From positions 1 to 64,000 of the forward strand of contig NZ_JAASTZ010000009.1 of NCBI RefSeq assembly GCF_014322765.1: 64,000 bases of DNA. The letters run 5' to 3'. Source of the DNA: Listeria immobilis. GTDB taxonomy: Bacteria; Bacillota; Bacilli; Lactobacillales; Listeriaceae. Made by a program: the position numbers and the translations under genes. Below the pieces are notes generated by a model. That model was not told where the DNA came from. It saw only the letters and a program-made list of their open reading frames with translations, and did no database searches. This document shows positions 47,603 to 57,728 of this stretch, piece after piece. The stretch's first letter is position 1. The number at the start of each line of letters is the position of its first letter.

Positions 47603-48856
47603 TTAATATAACGCTGTATTATCTTTGGAAATTTTTTCTACTGCGGCTTTTATTGCTTGTAAGAATTTGCCTGCGAGTAATCCATCTAGTATACGATGAT
47701 CAATGGACAAACATAGATTTACCATGTCACGAACAGCAATCATATCATCAATAATTACTGGACGTTTAACAATTGACTCTACTTGAAGAATGGCTGCTTG
47801 TGGATGGTTAATAATTCCCATAGATTGTATGGAACCAAAAGAACCAGTACTATTAACTGTAAATGTGCCACCTTCCATATCCGCTTGTGTAAGTTTTCCA
47901 TTTCGAGCTTTTAAAGCAAGTTCGCTAATTTCACGAGCAATACCTTTAATTGATTTTTCATCTGCATTTTTAATTACCGGCACATAGAGTAAATCTCCTG
48001 CTGCAACTGCTATAGAAACATTGATATTCCCATGCTCAATAATTTTATCTCCTGCCCACGTACTATTAAGTTGTGGGAATTCTTTTAATGCTTGTGCTAC
48101 TGCTTTGATGAAAAAAGCAAAGTAAGTTAATGAATAGCCTTCTTCTTTTTTAAAGCTATCTTTCACGGAATTACGGTAGCGAACAAGACCAGTTGCATCG
48201 ACTTCAACCATCATCCACGCATGCGGAATTTCTTGTTTGCTAACACTCATATGTTTAGCAATTGCTTTTCTTACGCCGTTAATTGGAATTTCCTTGTCTC
48301 CTGCTACTGTTCTAACTGGTTCAGGAGTCTTTGTTTGTTCACGTGTTGGTTGTTCCAACTGTTCTTGTTTAGGAGCTGCTGAACCGGTTTCTATTCTTTG
48401 CAGCAAATCTTTTCTTGTAATCCGACCGCCTTTTCCTGTTCCTTGAATGGTATTTAAATCGATATTATTTTCACCAGCGATTCGTAGTACAGCAGGAGAA
48501 AATCTTCCGCTTGCTGGTGCCTCCGCTAATGTTACTTGTTTTGCTGATTCATTTGTTTCTTTAGGTGTCTCGTCAGGTATCTGTTCTTTTGTCTCTACTT
48601 CCACGTTACTTGTTTCAGCTGTTTCAATAGTACAAATCACTTCGCCGACTTCTAATGTTGTATCTTCTTCCGCCAAAAGCTCTTTAATGGTACCGCTAAA
48701 TGAAGATGGGATTTCAGCGGTTACTTTGTCAGTTAACACTTCAGCAATAGCATCATATTTTTCTACTTTATCACCGGGTTTGACTAACCATGAACTAATG
48801 GTTCCTTCTGTTACACTTTCCCCTAACTTGGGCATGGTTATTTTTTCAACTGCCAC
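47603..48856 (-). CDS. bkdB: Branched-chain alpha-keto acid dehydrogenase E2 (dihydrolipoyl acyltransferase)
   Basis: A 417-residue E2 core enzyme. Lipoyl domain with the modified Lys in EVLTDKVTAEIPS (about residue 44), an Ala/Glu/Thr/Pro-rich linker, peripheral-subunit-binding domain (RFSPAVLRIAGENNIDLNTIQGTGKGGRITRKDL, about 118-151) and a catalytic domain ending with HRILDG (His about 391). It transfers branched acyl groups to CoA, giving precursors for the anteiso/iso fatty acids needed for Listeria cold growth. Last gene of the operon. Confidence 0.95.
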   Translation of the reverse strand: MAVEKITMPKLGESVTEGTISSWLVKPGDKVEKYDAIAEVLTDKVTAEIPSSFSGTIKELLAEEDTTLEVGEVICTIETAETSNVEVETKEQIPDETPKETNESAKQVTLAEAPASGRFSPAVLRIAGENNIDLNTIQGTGKGGRITRKDLLQRIETGSAAPKQEQLEQPTREQTKTPEPVRTVAGDKEIPINGVRKAIAKHMSVSKQEIPHAWMMVEVDATGLVRYRNSVKDSFKKEEGYSLTYFAFFIKAVAQALKEFPQLNSTWAGDKIIEHGNINVSIAVAAGDLLYVPVIKNADEKSIKGIAREISELALKARNGKLTQADMEGGTFTVNSTGSFGSIQSMGIINHPQAAILQVESIVKRPVIIDDMIAVRDMVNLCLSIDHRILDGLLAGKFLQAIKAAVEKISKDNTALY

Positions 48857-48886
48857 GGGTCTTCACTCCTTTTATTTAAAACGGGT

Positions 48887-49870
48887 CTAAAATTCCGCTA
48901 ATTCTTTCATTGCATCTGCAACTTTATCTGGATTAATCATAAAATGTTTTTCCATTGTTGGAGCAAAAGGCATTGCTGGGGTATCTGGTCCAGCAAGTCT
49001 TGCAATCGGTGCATCTAAGTCGAATAAGCAATGTTCTGAAATAATTGCTGCTACTTCGCTAATAATGCTTCCTTGTTTATTGTCTTCTGTTACAAGAAGG
49101 ACTTTTCCAGTTTTCTTTGTTGCTTCGATAATTGCTTCTTGATCTAATGGATAAATAGTACGCAAATCAAGAATATGTGCTTCTACACCTTCACTTGCAA
49201 GTCTTTCAGCAGCTTGTTGAGCAAATTGAACAGCTAGACCATATGTTATCACCGTAATATCATCGCCTTCACGAACCACGTTGGCTTTACCGATTGGAAC
49301 GATATAATCTGTTTCTGGCACTTCCCCTTTAAGTAAGCGATATGCACGTTTATGTTCAAAGAAAAGCACTGGATCATTATCGCGAATCGCTGCTTTTAAA
49401 AGTCCTTTAGCATCATATGGAGAAGATGGAACCACAATTTTCAGTCCTGGTTGTCCAAAGAATACTTTTTCGACCGATTGAGAATGGTAAAGTGCTCCGT
49501 GAACACCACCACCAAACGGGGCGCGAATGACCATTGGACAAGACCAATCATTATTCGAACGATAGCGAATTCTCGAGGCTTCAGAAATAATTTGATTCAC
49601 AGCTGGCATGATAAAATCAGCAAACTGCATTTCGGCAACTGGACGATACCCATACATTGCAGCACCAATTCCAACTCCAGCAATTGCTGACTCTGCAAGT
49701 GGTGTATCTAAAACACGATCTTCACCAAATTCATCATACAAACCGGCAGTTGCTTTAAATACACCGCCTTTTTTCCCTACATCTTCCCCTAAAATAAATA
49801 CTTTATCATCGCGCTCCATTTCTTCTTTAAGCGCCATTGTTATTGCATCAATATATGAAATGACTGGCAT
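48887..49870 (-). CDS. bkdAB: Branched-chain alpha-keto acid dehydrogenase E1 beta
   Basis: A 327-residue beta subunit of the thiamine-diphosphate-dependent E1. Typical blocks are LGEDVGKKGGVFKAT (about residues 27-41), DTPLAESAIAGVGIGAA and RAPFGGGVHGALYHSQS (about 118-134). With E1 alpha it decarboxylates branched keto acids from Val, Leu and Ile. It follows bkdAA by 16 bases and precedes bkdB by 30. Confidence 0.95.
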   Translation of the reverse strand: MPVISYIDAITMALKEEMERDDKVFILGEDVGKKGGVFKATAGLYDEFGEDRVLDTPLAESAIAGVGIGAAMYGYRPVAEMQFADFIMPAVNQIISEASRIRYRSNNDWSCPMVIRAPFGGGVHGALYHSQSVEKVFFGQPGLKIVVPSSPYDAKGLLKAAIRDNDPVLFFEHKRAYRLLKGEVPETDYIVPIGKANVVREGDDITVITYGLAVQFAQQAAERLASEGVEAHILDLRTIYPLDQEAIIEATKKTGKVLLVTEDNKQGSIISEVAAIISEHCLFDLDAPIARLAGPDTPAMPFAPTMEKHFMINPDKVADAMKELAEF

Positions 49871-49886
49871 TAAAATTCCCTCCTAA

Positions 49887-50882
49887 TCAGCTATTCGCAT
49901 CTTCATCGTATACATATAGTAAGGATGATTCTGGTTCTGCGTATGCTGCATTTTCCGCATAATCGGTTGCTTCATTAACTTCTTTAGCAACACTTTTTTC
50001 GATTTCAGCAATTTTTTCTTCTGTTAAATAACCTTCATCAACTAGCTCTTTTTCAAAAATCTTTAATGGGTCTTTTTCTTTTGCTTCTGCGACTTCTGAT
50101 TTGGAACGATAGCTACTATCATCATCATCGGAGGAGTGTGGTGTAAAACGATAGGAAACTGTCTCAATTAACGTAGGACCTTCCCCATTTCTTGCTCGAT
50201 CAGCTGCACGTTTAAAAGCTGCATAAACTTCTCCCATATTTGTTCCATCTACTCGCTCACCAGGAATTCCGTAACCAATTGCTCGGTCCGAAAGTTTTTC
50301 TGCGGCATATTGTTTAGAAGCTGGAACAGAGATAGCATACTTATTATTATGGATAACGAACACAACTGGCAACTTATGTACAGATGCAAAGTTGATTCCT
50401 TCATGAAAATCTCCTTGGTTAGAGGAGCCTTCTCCAGTGGAAGCATAGATTGCAACTGGATCATTAGCCATTTTTGCTGCTAATCCAATACCAGCAGCAT
50501 GTGGAAACTGTGTGGTTACTGGTGAACTTTGTGTCACAATACGATTAGCTTTTTGACCAAAGTGAGCAGGCATTTGACGACCGCCCGAGTTTGGATCCTC
50601 AGCTTTCGCAAAAGCAGAGAGCATTATATCTTTTGCTGTCATACCAAAAGCTAAAACTACTGCTAAATCACGATAATATGGTAAGGCATAATCTTTTTCT
50701 AAATCAAAGGCGAATGCAGCACCGATTTGAGCTGTTTCTTGTCCTTGCCCAGAAATCGTAAAAGGGATTTTCCCAGAACGATTGAGTAGCCACATACGTT
50801 CATCAAGTCTCCTTGCCATTAACATTGTTTTATACATTTTTACTAATTTATCTTCTGTTAAACCGGCTTCTTTTAAAGTCAT
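49887..50882 (-). CDS. bkdAA: Branched-chain alpha-keto acid dehydrogenase E1 alpha
   Basis: A 331-residue E1 alpha subunit. The thiamine-diphosphate/Mg motif GEGSSNQGDFHEGINFASVHKLPVVFVIHNN starts near residue 135 (GDG becomes GEG here, as in the bkd subgroup). The phosphorylation-loop-like region YRFTPHSSDDDDSSYR (about 246-261) is retained. It forms the alpha2-beta2 E1 with BkdAB and lies 24 bases behind lpdV. Confidence 0.95.
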   Translation of the reverse strand: MTLKEAGLTEDKLVKMYKTMLMARRLDERMWLLNRSGKIPFTISGQGQETAQIGAAFAFDLEKDYALPYYRDLAVVLAFGMTAKDIMLSAFAKAEDPNSGGRQMPAHFGQKANRIVTQSSPVTTQFPHAAGIGLAAKMANDPVAIYASTGEGSSNQGDFHEGINFASVHKLPVVFVIHNNKYAISVPASKQYAAEKLSDRAIGYGIPGERVDGTNMGEVYAAFKRAADRARNGEGPTLIETVSYRFTPHSSDDDDSSYRSKSEVAEAKEKDPLKIFEKELVDEGYLTEEKIAEIEKSVAKEVNEATDYAENAAYAEPESSLLYVYDEDANS

Positions 50883-50906
50883 TTTTGTTCCTCCTTTAAA
50901 GCTGTA

Positions 50907-52334
50907 TTAACCATGAATTGCATTACCATCCACAGCAAGGGCAGCTTCTCTAAAACTTTCTGATAAAGTTGGGTGCGGGTGAATCGTATTTCCCACTTCC
51001 CATGGGGTTGCGTTTAATACTTGCGCGAGTGCGGCTTCACTAATCATATCGGTTACATGAGGTCCAATCATGCTAACACCTAGAATATCGTCCGTATCTT
51101 TATCTGCAATGATTTTAATAAAACCGTCTGACTCCCCGTAAACGAGTGCTTTTCCGATACCTCGGAAGAAAAACTTACCTTTTTTTATGTTATAGCCACG
51201 TTCTTTGGCTTGTTCTTCGGTGATACCAACGCTTGCAATTTCTGTTGATGTATAAATACAACGTGGAACTAAATCGTAATCTAGTTTTTCAATCGATTTT
51301 CCAGCAATATGGTTAGCTGCGATTGTTCCTTCTTCCATCGCAACATGTGCAAGTTGAATTGTTGGGATACAGTCACCAATTGCATAAATATGACTTTCTT
51401 TTGTTTGATAAGCGTCATTAACTTGAATAAAGCCATTTTCAGTTGTAACATCAGTATTTTGTAAGCCGATATTTTCCGTATTAGCAGAACGCCCTACAGA
51501 AACAAGAATCTTGTCTGCTGTAAATGTTTGTTCCTCACCTTTAATTACTGCATTTATTTGGACACCTGTATCAGTTTTTTTATAGCTAGTTGCTTGAACT
51601 TCAGCAGCTGTATGCATAGTTAATTTTTTCTTTTTGTAAAGTCTTGCTAATTCTTTTGCTACTTCTTTATCTTCCGTTGGTAAAATTCTGTCAGCGTATT
51701 CCAGAACAGTGACTTCTACACCAAAATCATGCATCATGGAAGCCCATTCCATCCCGATTACGCCACCACCAACAATAATGATTGATTTAGGCAATGTTTC
51801 TAAATTAAGGGCACCGTCAGAAGATAGCACATTTTCTTCATCAATTGTAAGACCTTTAAGACTACGTGGCTTGGAACCTGTGGCTATAATAAGGTTTTTA
51901 GGAATTAGCATTTCATTCTCTGAACCATCCTCAAATTCAACAGATACCGTTCCAGCTGTTGGTGAAAAGATAGATGGGCCTAATATAGTTCCTGTTCCAA
52001 CAAATAAATCAATTTTTCCTTGCTTAAATAATTGATGAATTTCTTTTTCTAATTGATCTACAATTGCTTGTTTTCTTGTTTGCGCTTGTAAAAAGTTAAT
52101 ATTAGCATTCCCTTCGACTGTAATACCAAATTCACTCGCTTTTTTTACTGTTTGTAGGACTTCTGCAGAACGTAATAAAGCTTTAGTTGGAATACAACCA
52201 CGGTGAAGACATGTCCCGCCAACCTTTCCTTTTTCAACGACAGCGACTTTTTGACCATTTTTTGCGGCTTGTATTGCTGCAACGTAACCGCCAGTTCCCC
52301 CGCCAAGAATAACTACATCATATTCTGTTGCCAC
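50907..52334 (-). CDS. lpdV: Dihydrolipoamide dehydrogenase (E3) of the bkd complex
   Basis: A 475-residue flavoprotein reoxidising the lipoyl groups of E2 with NAD. FAD motif GGGTGGYVAAIQAA (residues about 11-24), redox-active disulfide GGTCLHRGCIPTK (Cys43 and Cys48), NAD motif VGGGVIGMEWA (about 182-192) and the C-terminal catalytic HPHPTLSE. It lies 15 bases behind buk in the same operon. Confidence 0.95.
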   Translation of the reverse strand: MATEYDVVILGGGTGGYVAAIQAAKNGQKVAVVEKGKVGGTCLHRGCIPTKALLRSAEVLQTVKKASEFGITVEGNANINFLQAQTRKQAIVDQLEKEIHQLFKQGKIDLFVGTGTILGPSIFSPTAGTVSVEFEDGSENEMLIPKNLIIATGSKPRSLKGLTIDEENVLSSDGALNLETLPKSIIIVGGGVIGMEWASMMHDFGVEVTVLEYADRILPTEDKEVAKELARLYKKKKLTMHTAAEVQATSYKKTDTGVQINAVIKGEEQTFTADKILVSVGRSANTENIGLQNTDVTTENGFIQVNDAYQTKESHIYAIGDCIPTIQLAHVAMEEGTIAANHIAGKSIEKLDYDLVPRCIYTSTEIASVGITEEQAKERGYNIKKGKFFFRGIGKALVYGESDGFIKIIADKDTDDILGVSMIGPHVTDMISEAALAQVLNATPWEVGNTIHPHPTLSESFREAALAVDGNAIHG

Positions 52335-52349
52335 ATTATCTCCTCCTTA

Positions 52350-53417
52350 TTAATATACTTTTTCTTTTTCTAGACCTGCAAGTACTCTTTGTACGCCACT
52401 ATTTAGGGCTTCCAACTCATCTTCTCCCGGTTCTATAATCACTTTAGCTATCCAGTTAATTTGTTTGGTAATTTCCTTTGTAAAAAGTTCGCTTCTAGCA
52501 AGTCCGCCAGTTAGGATAATAGCATCAATCTTACCTTCTAAAACTACTGAGCATGCTCCAATTTCTTTACTAACTTGATAAGCCATTGCCTGGAATGCAT
52601 CTGTAGCTTTTTCATTACCCGTATGTACTTTGGCTTCAATCTCTAACATGCTATTTGTACCTAGATAAGAAATCATTCCACCACGACCAACAATGAAATC
52701 GTGTAATTCTCGTTTAGTCCAATTCCCACTAAAACAAGCTTCTAGAAAATCATTCATTGGTAGTGAGCCTGAACGTTCAGGACTAAATGGCCCGTCTCCA
52801 TCTAAGGCATTATTGACATCTACTGCTTTACCTTGTTTATGTGCAGCAACAGAAATACCACCACCAAGATGTGCAATAACAAAATTCATCTTTTCGTAAT
52901 CAGAACCAAGCTGTTTGGCAATTTTCCGTCCAGCAGCTTTATGATTTAACGCATGAAAAATACTCTTCCTAGTGATAAGCTCATTCCCCGAAAATCTTGC
53001 AACCGGCTGCATTTCATCAACTACGACAGGGTCCACAATAAAACTTGGAATTTGGAGATTATCAGCTAACTTCTTAGCAAGCATTGCGCCTAAATTAGAA
53101 GCATGTTCTCCGTATTTATTTTCTTGTAAATCTGCTAACATTTTATCAGTCACTTTATAGGTACCGCCAGCAACTGGTCGAAGTAAGCCGCCACGACCAA
53201 CGACAGCATCTAATTTGTTTATATCATACCCAAACGAATCAATCACTCTTTGTAGCAATTGCCATCTAAAATCAAATTGATCTTGTACATTATTAAAATT
53301 GGCTAGTTCTTGCATTCCGTGTCTGATTGTTTCTTCAAAAAGAAGTTTGTCGCCTTGGTATACGGCGAGTTTTGTGGAAGTCGAACCGGGATTTATTGTC
53401 AAAACATCAAAAGACAT
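52350..53417 (-). CDS. buk: Butyrate (branched-chain fatty acid) kinase
   Basis: A 355-residue acetokinase-family enzyme (ASKHA fold). INPGSTSTKLAVY (residues 7-19) is the phosphate-binding element, followed by VGRGGLLRPVAGG, IAHLGGGISVAAH (about 183-195) and ILTGGLARS. Together with Ptb it converts branched acyl-CoA to the free acid with ATP formation, or the reverse, which lets exogenous branched acids be activated. It is separated from ptb by 136 bases. Confidence 0.93.
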   Translation of the reverse strand: MSFDVLTINPGSTSTKLAVYQGDKLLFEETIRHGMQELANFNNVQDQFDFRWQLLQRVIDSFGYDINKLDAVVGRGGLLRPVAGGTYKVTDKMLADLQENKYGEHASNLGAMLAKKLADNLQIPSFIVDPVVVDEMQPVARFSGNELITRKSIFHALNHKAAGRKIAKQLGSDYEKMNFVIAHLGGGISVAAHKQGKAVDVNNALDGDGPFSPERSGSLPMNDFLEACFSGNWTKRELHDFIVGRGGMISYLGTNSMLEIEAKVHTGNEKATDAFQAMAYQVSKEIGACSVVLEGKIDAIILTGGLARSELFTKEITKQINWIAKVIIEPGEDELEALNSGVQRVLAGLEKEKVY

Positions 53418-53553
53418 TTAATTTCCTCCAAATTTAATTGTGAAAAATGCAGTAAGTTATCATTTTCCCAAAGACTATTGTAACACGTAGGCTGCATTCA
53501 TATAAAAGCCTTTGCATTCAGAATATTAAAGTCCGTCTATTCACATTATTTCA

Positions 53554-54420
53554 TTATTTTCCAACCATTCGGACAGTTAGAAGAAACGAAGCGAGTTTAT
53601 TTTCTGGCGTATCGTTTCTGGAAGAGATAACAATAGGTACTTTTGCTCCAACGATAGCACTCCCTACCTTAGCCCCTGCAAAATAAACTAGCGATTTATA
53701 AAGCACATTTCCAGTTTCAATATTTGGAGCAATTAAAATATCCGCTTCACCAGCCGTACTACTTTTAATCCCTTTATGAATAGCAGCTTCTTTAGAAATA
53801 GCTACATCTAGCGCAAGCGGCCCAGCAATTTCTAGCTCACTTCCAAAATGATTAACTACTTCCTTTGCTTCGATTGTAGAAGGCATTTTATTGGTAACTT
53901 CTTCTACTGCGCTAAGCAAGGCTACTTTTGGCTTTGAAATACCAATTTTAATTGCGGCATTTACTGCATTTTCGGTTATAGCGATTTTTTCTTCTGTATT
54001 TGGTGCAACATTCATAGCACAATCTGTTAATAATAACGGTTTATGATAATTAGGAATATCAAAAATAGCTATTTGACTTAATAAAGCACCTGTTCTAAGT
54101 CCGTTTTCTTTTTTTAATACATGACGCATTAAAGTTGCTGTTGGAATAAAACCTTTCACTAGAATATCTGCCTCTTTATTTTTCACGGCTAAAATAGCGC
54201 CTTGAGCTGCCTGATCTGCTGTATCGGCTTGAATCCAAGTGACACATTCATGTGCAGTTAAAGCTTTCTCTTCGTTTTTCCCAAATAAAAGGAATTTGCC
54301 TAATTTTTGAGCAAGTGCTAGACGAATTGTTTCTAAAACTATTTCATCATCAGCGCCTGCTATTGCAAAAACAAAGGAACTAGTTTCTGCATCATCTGAA
54401 AAAAATCGTTTACTTGTCAT
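53554..54420 (-). CDS. ptb: Phosphate butyryltransferase
   Basis: A 288-residue phosphotransacylase-family enzyme exchanging CoA for phosphate on butyryl and branched acyl groups. Typical C-terminal segments are [25 protein letters not shown] and [13 protein letters not shown] (about residues 247-259). ATG 54418-54420 follows AAAAAGGAG. First gene of the ptb-buk-lpdV-bkdAA-bkdAB-bkdB operon. Confidence 0.92.
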   Translation of the reverse strand: MTSKRFFSDDAETSSFVFAIAGADDEIVLETIRLALAQKLGKFLLFGKNEEKALTAHECVTWIQADTADQAAQGAILAVKNKEADILVKGFIPTATLMRHVLKKENGLRTGALLSQIAIFDIPNYHKPLLLTDCAMNVAPNTEEKIAITENAVNAAIKIGISKPKVALLSAVEEVTNKMPSTIEAKEVVNHFGSELEIAGPLALDVAISKEAAIHKGIKSSTAGEADILIAPNIETGNVLYKSLVYFAGAKVGSAIVGAKVPIVISSRNDTPENKLASFLLTVRMVGK

Positions 54421-54507
54421 AAAAAATAACTCCTTTTTCGCACAAAAAAGCCGCATTTCAGAATTAGTAGTTGTTTTTATGACCAGGTAATAATTTCTAC
54501 CTTATCC

Positions 54508-54536
54508 ATTTTAAGCAAAAACTATTCGATATGCAA
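54508..54536 (-). promoter_or_regulatory. Promoter of the ptb-buk-bkd operon
   Basis: On the minus strand TTGCAT (54531-54536), 17 bases, TAAAAT (54508-54513). This looks SigA-like; I see no sigma-54 -24/-12 element here, unlike B. subtilis bkd. Confidence 0.55.
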
Positions 54537-54550
54537 GCAATTTTGTTTTT

Positions 54551-56242
54551 TTAATAAGTTTGTTTTACTTTTTCGGCTTGTTCCATCATTTCTTTTGCAT
54601 GTTGTTTGGTTAATTCTGTTACTTCTATTCCGGCTATCATTCGGCTAATTTCTTCTACTTTGTTATTTCCTTCAAGAATTGTAACAGAAGTAGTTGTTCG
54701 TTTATTTTGTACTTTTTTAGTAATATAATAATGGTGGTTTGCCATTGCTGCAACTTGTGGTAAATGGCTAATACAAAGAACTTGTGACCCTACTGAAACT
54801 GCGTATATTTTCTCTGCAATCGCTTGACCAACACGACCACTTACACCTGTATCAACTTCATCAAAAATAATAGATGTTATTCCTTGATGTCTAGAGAAAA
54901 TCGTTTTAAGCGCTAACATCATACGAGATAATTCTCCACCTGAAGCGATTTTTGCTAGAGGTTTTAATGGCTCCCCTGGATTGGTAGACATATAGAAAAC
55001 GATACTATCTTGACCATTCTCGGTTAATTCCATTTTGTCCGTTTCAAATCGAACACTAAAAATCGCTTTTTCCATATAAAGTTGATTTAATTCTTGTTTT
55101 ATTTGTTTTTCAAGTATTGTTGCTGCTTTTTTACGGATATCTGTTAGTGTGTTTGCTTGTTTGCTAAGTTCTGTTTTCATGCTTGCTAATTTAGATTCTA
55201 AATGACCAACATGAGATTCACTATCCGTTAATTTCTCCATTTCACTACTAATTTCTTGTTCATATTGAATAATATCTTCAATTGTTTTACCGTATTTACG
55301 TTTCAATTGATTTAGGTCATTTAATCGTGATTCAATTAGATTTAGTTCTTCCGGCTGAAATTCTAGTTGATCAAGTGCTTGTCTAATTTGACTCATACTA
55401 TCTTCTAACATATAGTAACTGGAAGAAATCGCCTCACTAACCGCCTTATAATCTGTATGAATACTAGCAGCTGTATCCATCTGGCGCATCGCTTCTCCGA
55501 CAAATTCAAGTCCACCTGGTTCACCTTGAATGGCTGTATAGGCTCCCTGCAAATTTTCGTTTAATTTTTCAAAGTTTGCCAAGATATTCTTTTGTTCTAA
55601 TAAACGGTCTTCTTCTCCCACTTGTAAATTAGCATTTTCAATTTCTTGCTGTTGAAAACGAAGCATATCAAGTCTTTGGGCAAGTTCCCGTTCATTTTTT
55701 GTCCAATTCTCCCATTCTTTGGAAATGGTTTGGTATTCTTTAAAATAAGTTTGATATTTTGTCAAAACTGGTTTAATTTTATCAGCAGCAAAACGGTCTA
55801 ATAAGGATAAGTGAAACTCCTCATTCATTAATTCTTGGTGCTCATGTTGACTATGAATATCAATTAATTTCGAACCAATTTGGCGAAGTAGCACAGTCGT
55901 AACTAACTTACCATTAATTCGACAGCTATTTTTACCTGACCGAAATAGGCTACGTTCCAATACAACCATATCATCTGTTGCATCTATTCCATTTTCTAAG
56001 AGCGCATTTCGGCAGGCGGCATTATCTTCTGCCAGAGCAAAAAGTCCTTGCAATTCTAGGCGTTCCTCTCCATGACGAATAAAATCGGTTGATCCACGTC
56101 CGCCAACAAGAAGACCAAGCGCATCAATAATAATTGATTTACCCGCGCCGGTCTCCCCTGTCAGTACCGTCATTCCTTCCTGAAAACGTAAAGAAAGTGA
56201 TTCAATGATAGCAAAGTTTTTAATTGTCATTTCTTGAAGCAA
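54551..56242 (-). CDS. recN: DNA repair protein RecN
   Basis: A 563-residue SMC-like double-strand-break repair protein. Walker A GETGAGKSI (about residues 30-38), a central coiled coil (about 150-380), ABC signature LASGGELSRMMLALK (about 432-446) and Walker B IIFDEVDTGVSG. TTG start with GGAGGTGA nine bases upstream. It lies 22 bases behind argR, an order conserved in Bacillus. Confidence 0.95.
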   Translation of the reverse strand: MLQEMTIKNFAIIESLSLRFQEGMTVLTGETGAGKSIIIDALGLLVGGRGSTDFIRHGEERLELQGLFALAEDNAACRNALLENGIDATDDMVVLERSLFRSGKNSCRINGKLVTTVLLRQIGSKLIDIHSQHEHQELMNEEFHLSLLDRFAADKIKPVLTKYQTYFKEYQTISKEWENWTKNERELAQRLDMLRFQQQEIENANLQVGEEDRLLEQKNILANFEKLNENLQGAYTAIQGEPGGLEFVGEAMRQMDTAASIHTDYKAVSEAISSSYYMLEDSMSQIRQALDQLEFQPEELNLIESRLNDLNQLKRKYGKTIEDIIQYEQEISSEMEKLTDSESHVGHLESKLASMKTELSKQANTLTDIRKKAATILEKQIKQELNQLYMEKAIFSVRFETDKMELTENGQDSIVFYMSTNPGEPLKPLAKIASGGELSRMMLALKTIFSRHQGITSIIFDEVDTGVSGRVGQAIAEKIYAVSVGSQVLCISHLPQVAAMANHHYYITKKVQNKRTTTSVTILEGNNKVEEISRMIAGIEVTELTKQHAKEMMEQAEKVKQTY

Positions 56243-56264
56243 TCTTATTCACCTCCAACCATTT

Positions 56265-56714
56265 TTAAAGCATATCAATAAAACGATTTGTTAATGTTTT
56301 AGCATTTTCTTCCGAGCGACAAATAATCAAGCAAGTATCATCTCCGCAAAGTGTTCCTGCTTTCTCTGGCCAGTCTAAGTTATCTATTAGCGCACCAACT
56401 GAATTTCCATTTCCTGGCATGACTTTTATAATAATCATAAATTGTACTGTATCAATACCAATAAAACAATCAATTAATGCGCGTTTTAATTTTTGATGTG
56501 GATTAAAGCTATTATCGGCTGGCAGACTATACTTATAACCACCAGTTTGTGTTGGAACTTTGACTAGATGAAGTTCTTTAATATCACGGGAAACAGTTGC
56601 TTGGGTGACTTTAACATCGCGTTCTAAAAGAAGTTCTACTAAATCTTCTTGCGTGTCAATCTCATTAGATGTAATCAATTCTCGAATAATAATATGACGA
56701 TGACCTTTATTCAT
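56265..56714 (-). CDS. argR: Arginine repressor ArgR
   Basis: A 149-residue hexameric regulator. An N-terminal winged helix ([44 protein letters not shown], to about residue 55) is followed by an arginine-binding domain with [14 protein letters not shown] (about 121-134). It represses arginine synthesis and activates catabolism when arginine is bound. Located between tlyA and recN as in Bacillus. Confidence 0.95.
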   Translation of the reverse strand: MNKGHRHIIIRELITSNEIDTQEDLVELLLERDVKVTQATVSRDIKELHLVKVPTQTGGYKYSLPADNSFNPHQKLKRALIDCFIGIDTVQFMIIIKVMPGNGNSVGALIDNLDWPEKAGTLCGDDTCLIICRSEENAKTLTNRFIDML

Positions 56715-56868
56715 TCCTTTTTCACCTCACGATAATTTTCTACTTACATCTTATCCGAAAAAACGCATAAAGTCACGGAATTAGTGCAAAATTATACAAG
56801 AAATATTCATTTAATATTTTATACATTGAAAATACATAATGAAATGGTGACAATCGCATAATAAAAGT

Positions 56869-56899
56869 AAAAACCGGAAAACATTTCTGCTTTCCGGTA
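56869..56899 (-). terminator. Terminator of the dxs-tlyA unit
   Basis: On the minus strand ACCGGAAA pairs with TTTCCGGT around a short loop, followed by five T, just past the tlyA stop. Confidence 0.85.
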
Positions 56900-56903
56900 T
56901 ACA

Positions 56904-57728
56904 TTATTTATCTAATTTTGTATGAGCTTTAGAAACGAGTTTAGTTATTGCATCAGAAGGTAAATGATTTGTTCCGGTTTCTTCCCCTGTCCATTTAAGA
57001 TGCGCAATAAATTCGATATTGCCTTCTCCACCTGTAATCGGTGAATAATCAAGCCCCATTAAATCATAACCATTATCTATCGCAAATTGCACAATATGTT
57101 CCACGACTGATTGATGAACTGCCGGATCACGAATTATTCCCTTTTTCCCTACTTGTTCTCGGCCAGCTTCAAATTGCGGTTTAATTAATGTCATGACGTC
57201 ACCACCAGTTACAAGAACCGTCCTAAGTACAGGTAAAATCAATTTTAAAGAAATAAACGAGACATCAATCGTTGCAAAATCTGCCAATCCTTCTGTAAAA
57301 TCTGCTGGAGTAACATGTCGAAAATTAGTGCGCTCCATGACTGTAACGCGTTCATCATTTCGTAATTTCCATGCAAGCTGATTATAACCAACATCTAATG
57401 CATACGAGTGTTTTGCACCGTTTTGGAGTGCACAATCAGTAAAACCACCTGTAGAGGCACCAATATCAAGCATTAATTTAGCTTTTACATCAAAATCAAA
57501 CACATCTAATGCTTTTTCTAATTTAAGTCCACCACGGCTGACATATGGCATTTGTTTTCCTTTAACCTGAAGTTCACTATCTACTGGGATTTTTTCACCA
57601 GGTTTATCAACACGTTCTTCTTTTCGGTAGACAATTCCCGCCATAATCGCACGTTTCGCTTTTTCCCTTGTTTCAAATAATCCTTGATCTACTAGCAGAA
57701 TATCTGCCCGCTCTTTTTTTATTGTCAT
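56904..57728 (-). CDS. tlyA: TlyA-family rRNA methyltransferase
   Basis: A 274-residue protein with an N-terminal S4 RNA-binding domain ([25 protein letters not shown], about residues 7-31) and a FtsJ-like Rossmann methyltransferase domain ([18 protein letters not shown], about 87-104, the SAM-binding loop). TlyA proteins 2'-O-methylate rRNA; the old name haemolysin is misleading. The ATG overlaps the end of dxs by four bases, so translation is coupled. Confidence 0.92.
   Translation of the reverse strand: MTIKKERADILLVDQGLFETREKAKRAIMAGIVYRKEERVDKPGEKIPVDSELQVKGKQMPYVSRGGLKLEKALDVFDFDVKAKLMLDIGASTGGFTDCALQNGAKHSYALDVGYNQLAWKLRNDERVTVMERTNFRHVTPADFTEGLADFATIDVSFISLKLILPVLRTVLVTGGDVMTLIKPQFEAGREQVGKKGIIRDPAVHQSVVEHIVQFAIDNGYDLMGLDYSPITGGEGNIEFIAHLKWTGEETGTNHLPSDAITKLVSKAHTKLDK

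Noticed and set aside
54457-54550. Sigma-54 promoter or CodY box for the bkd operon
   Set aside because: No GG-N10-GC element was found, and the best CodY-like match (near AATTCTGAAAT) agrees at only about 8 of 15 positions.
56904-57728. TlyA as a haemolysin or virulence factor
   Set aside because: The S4 plus FtsJ-like domains show an rRNA methyltransferase; the haemolysin name is historical.
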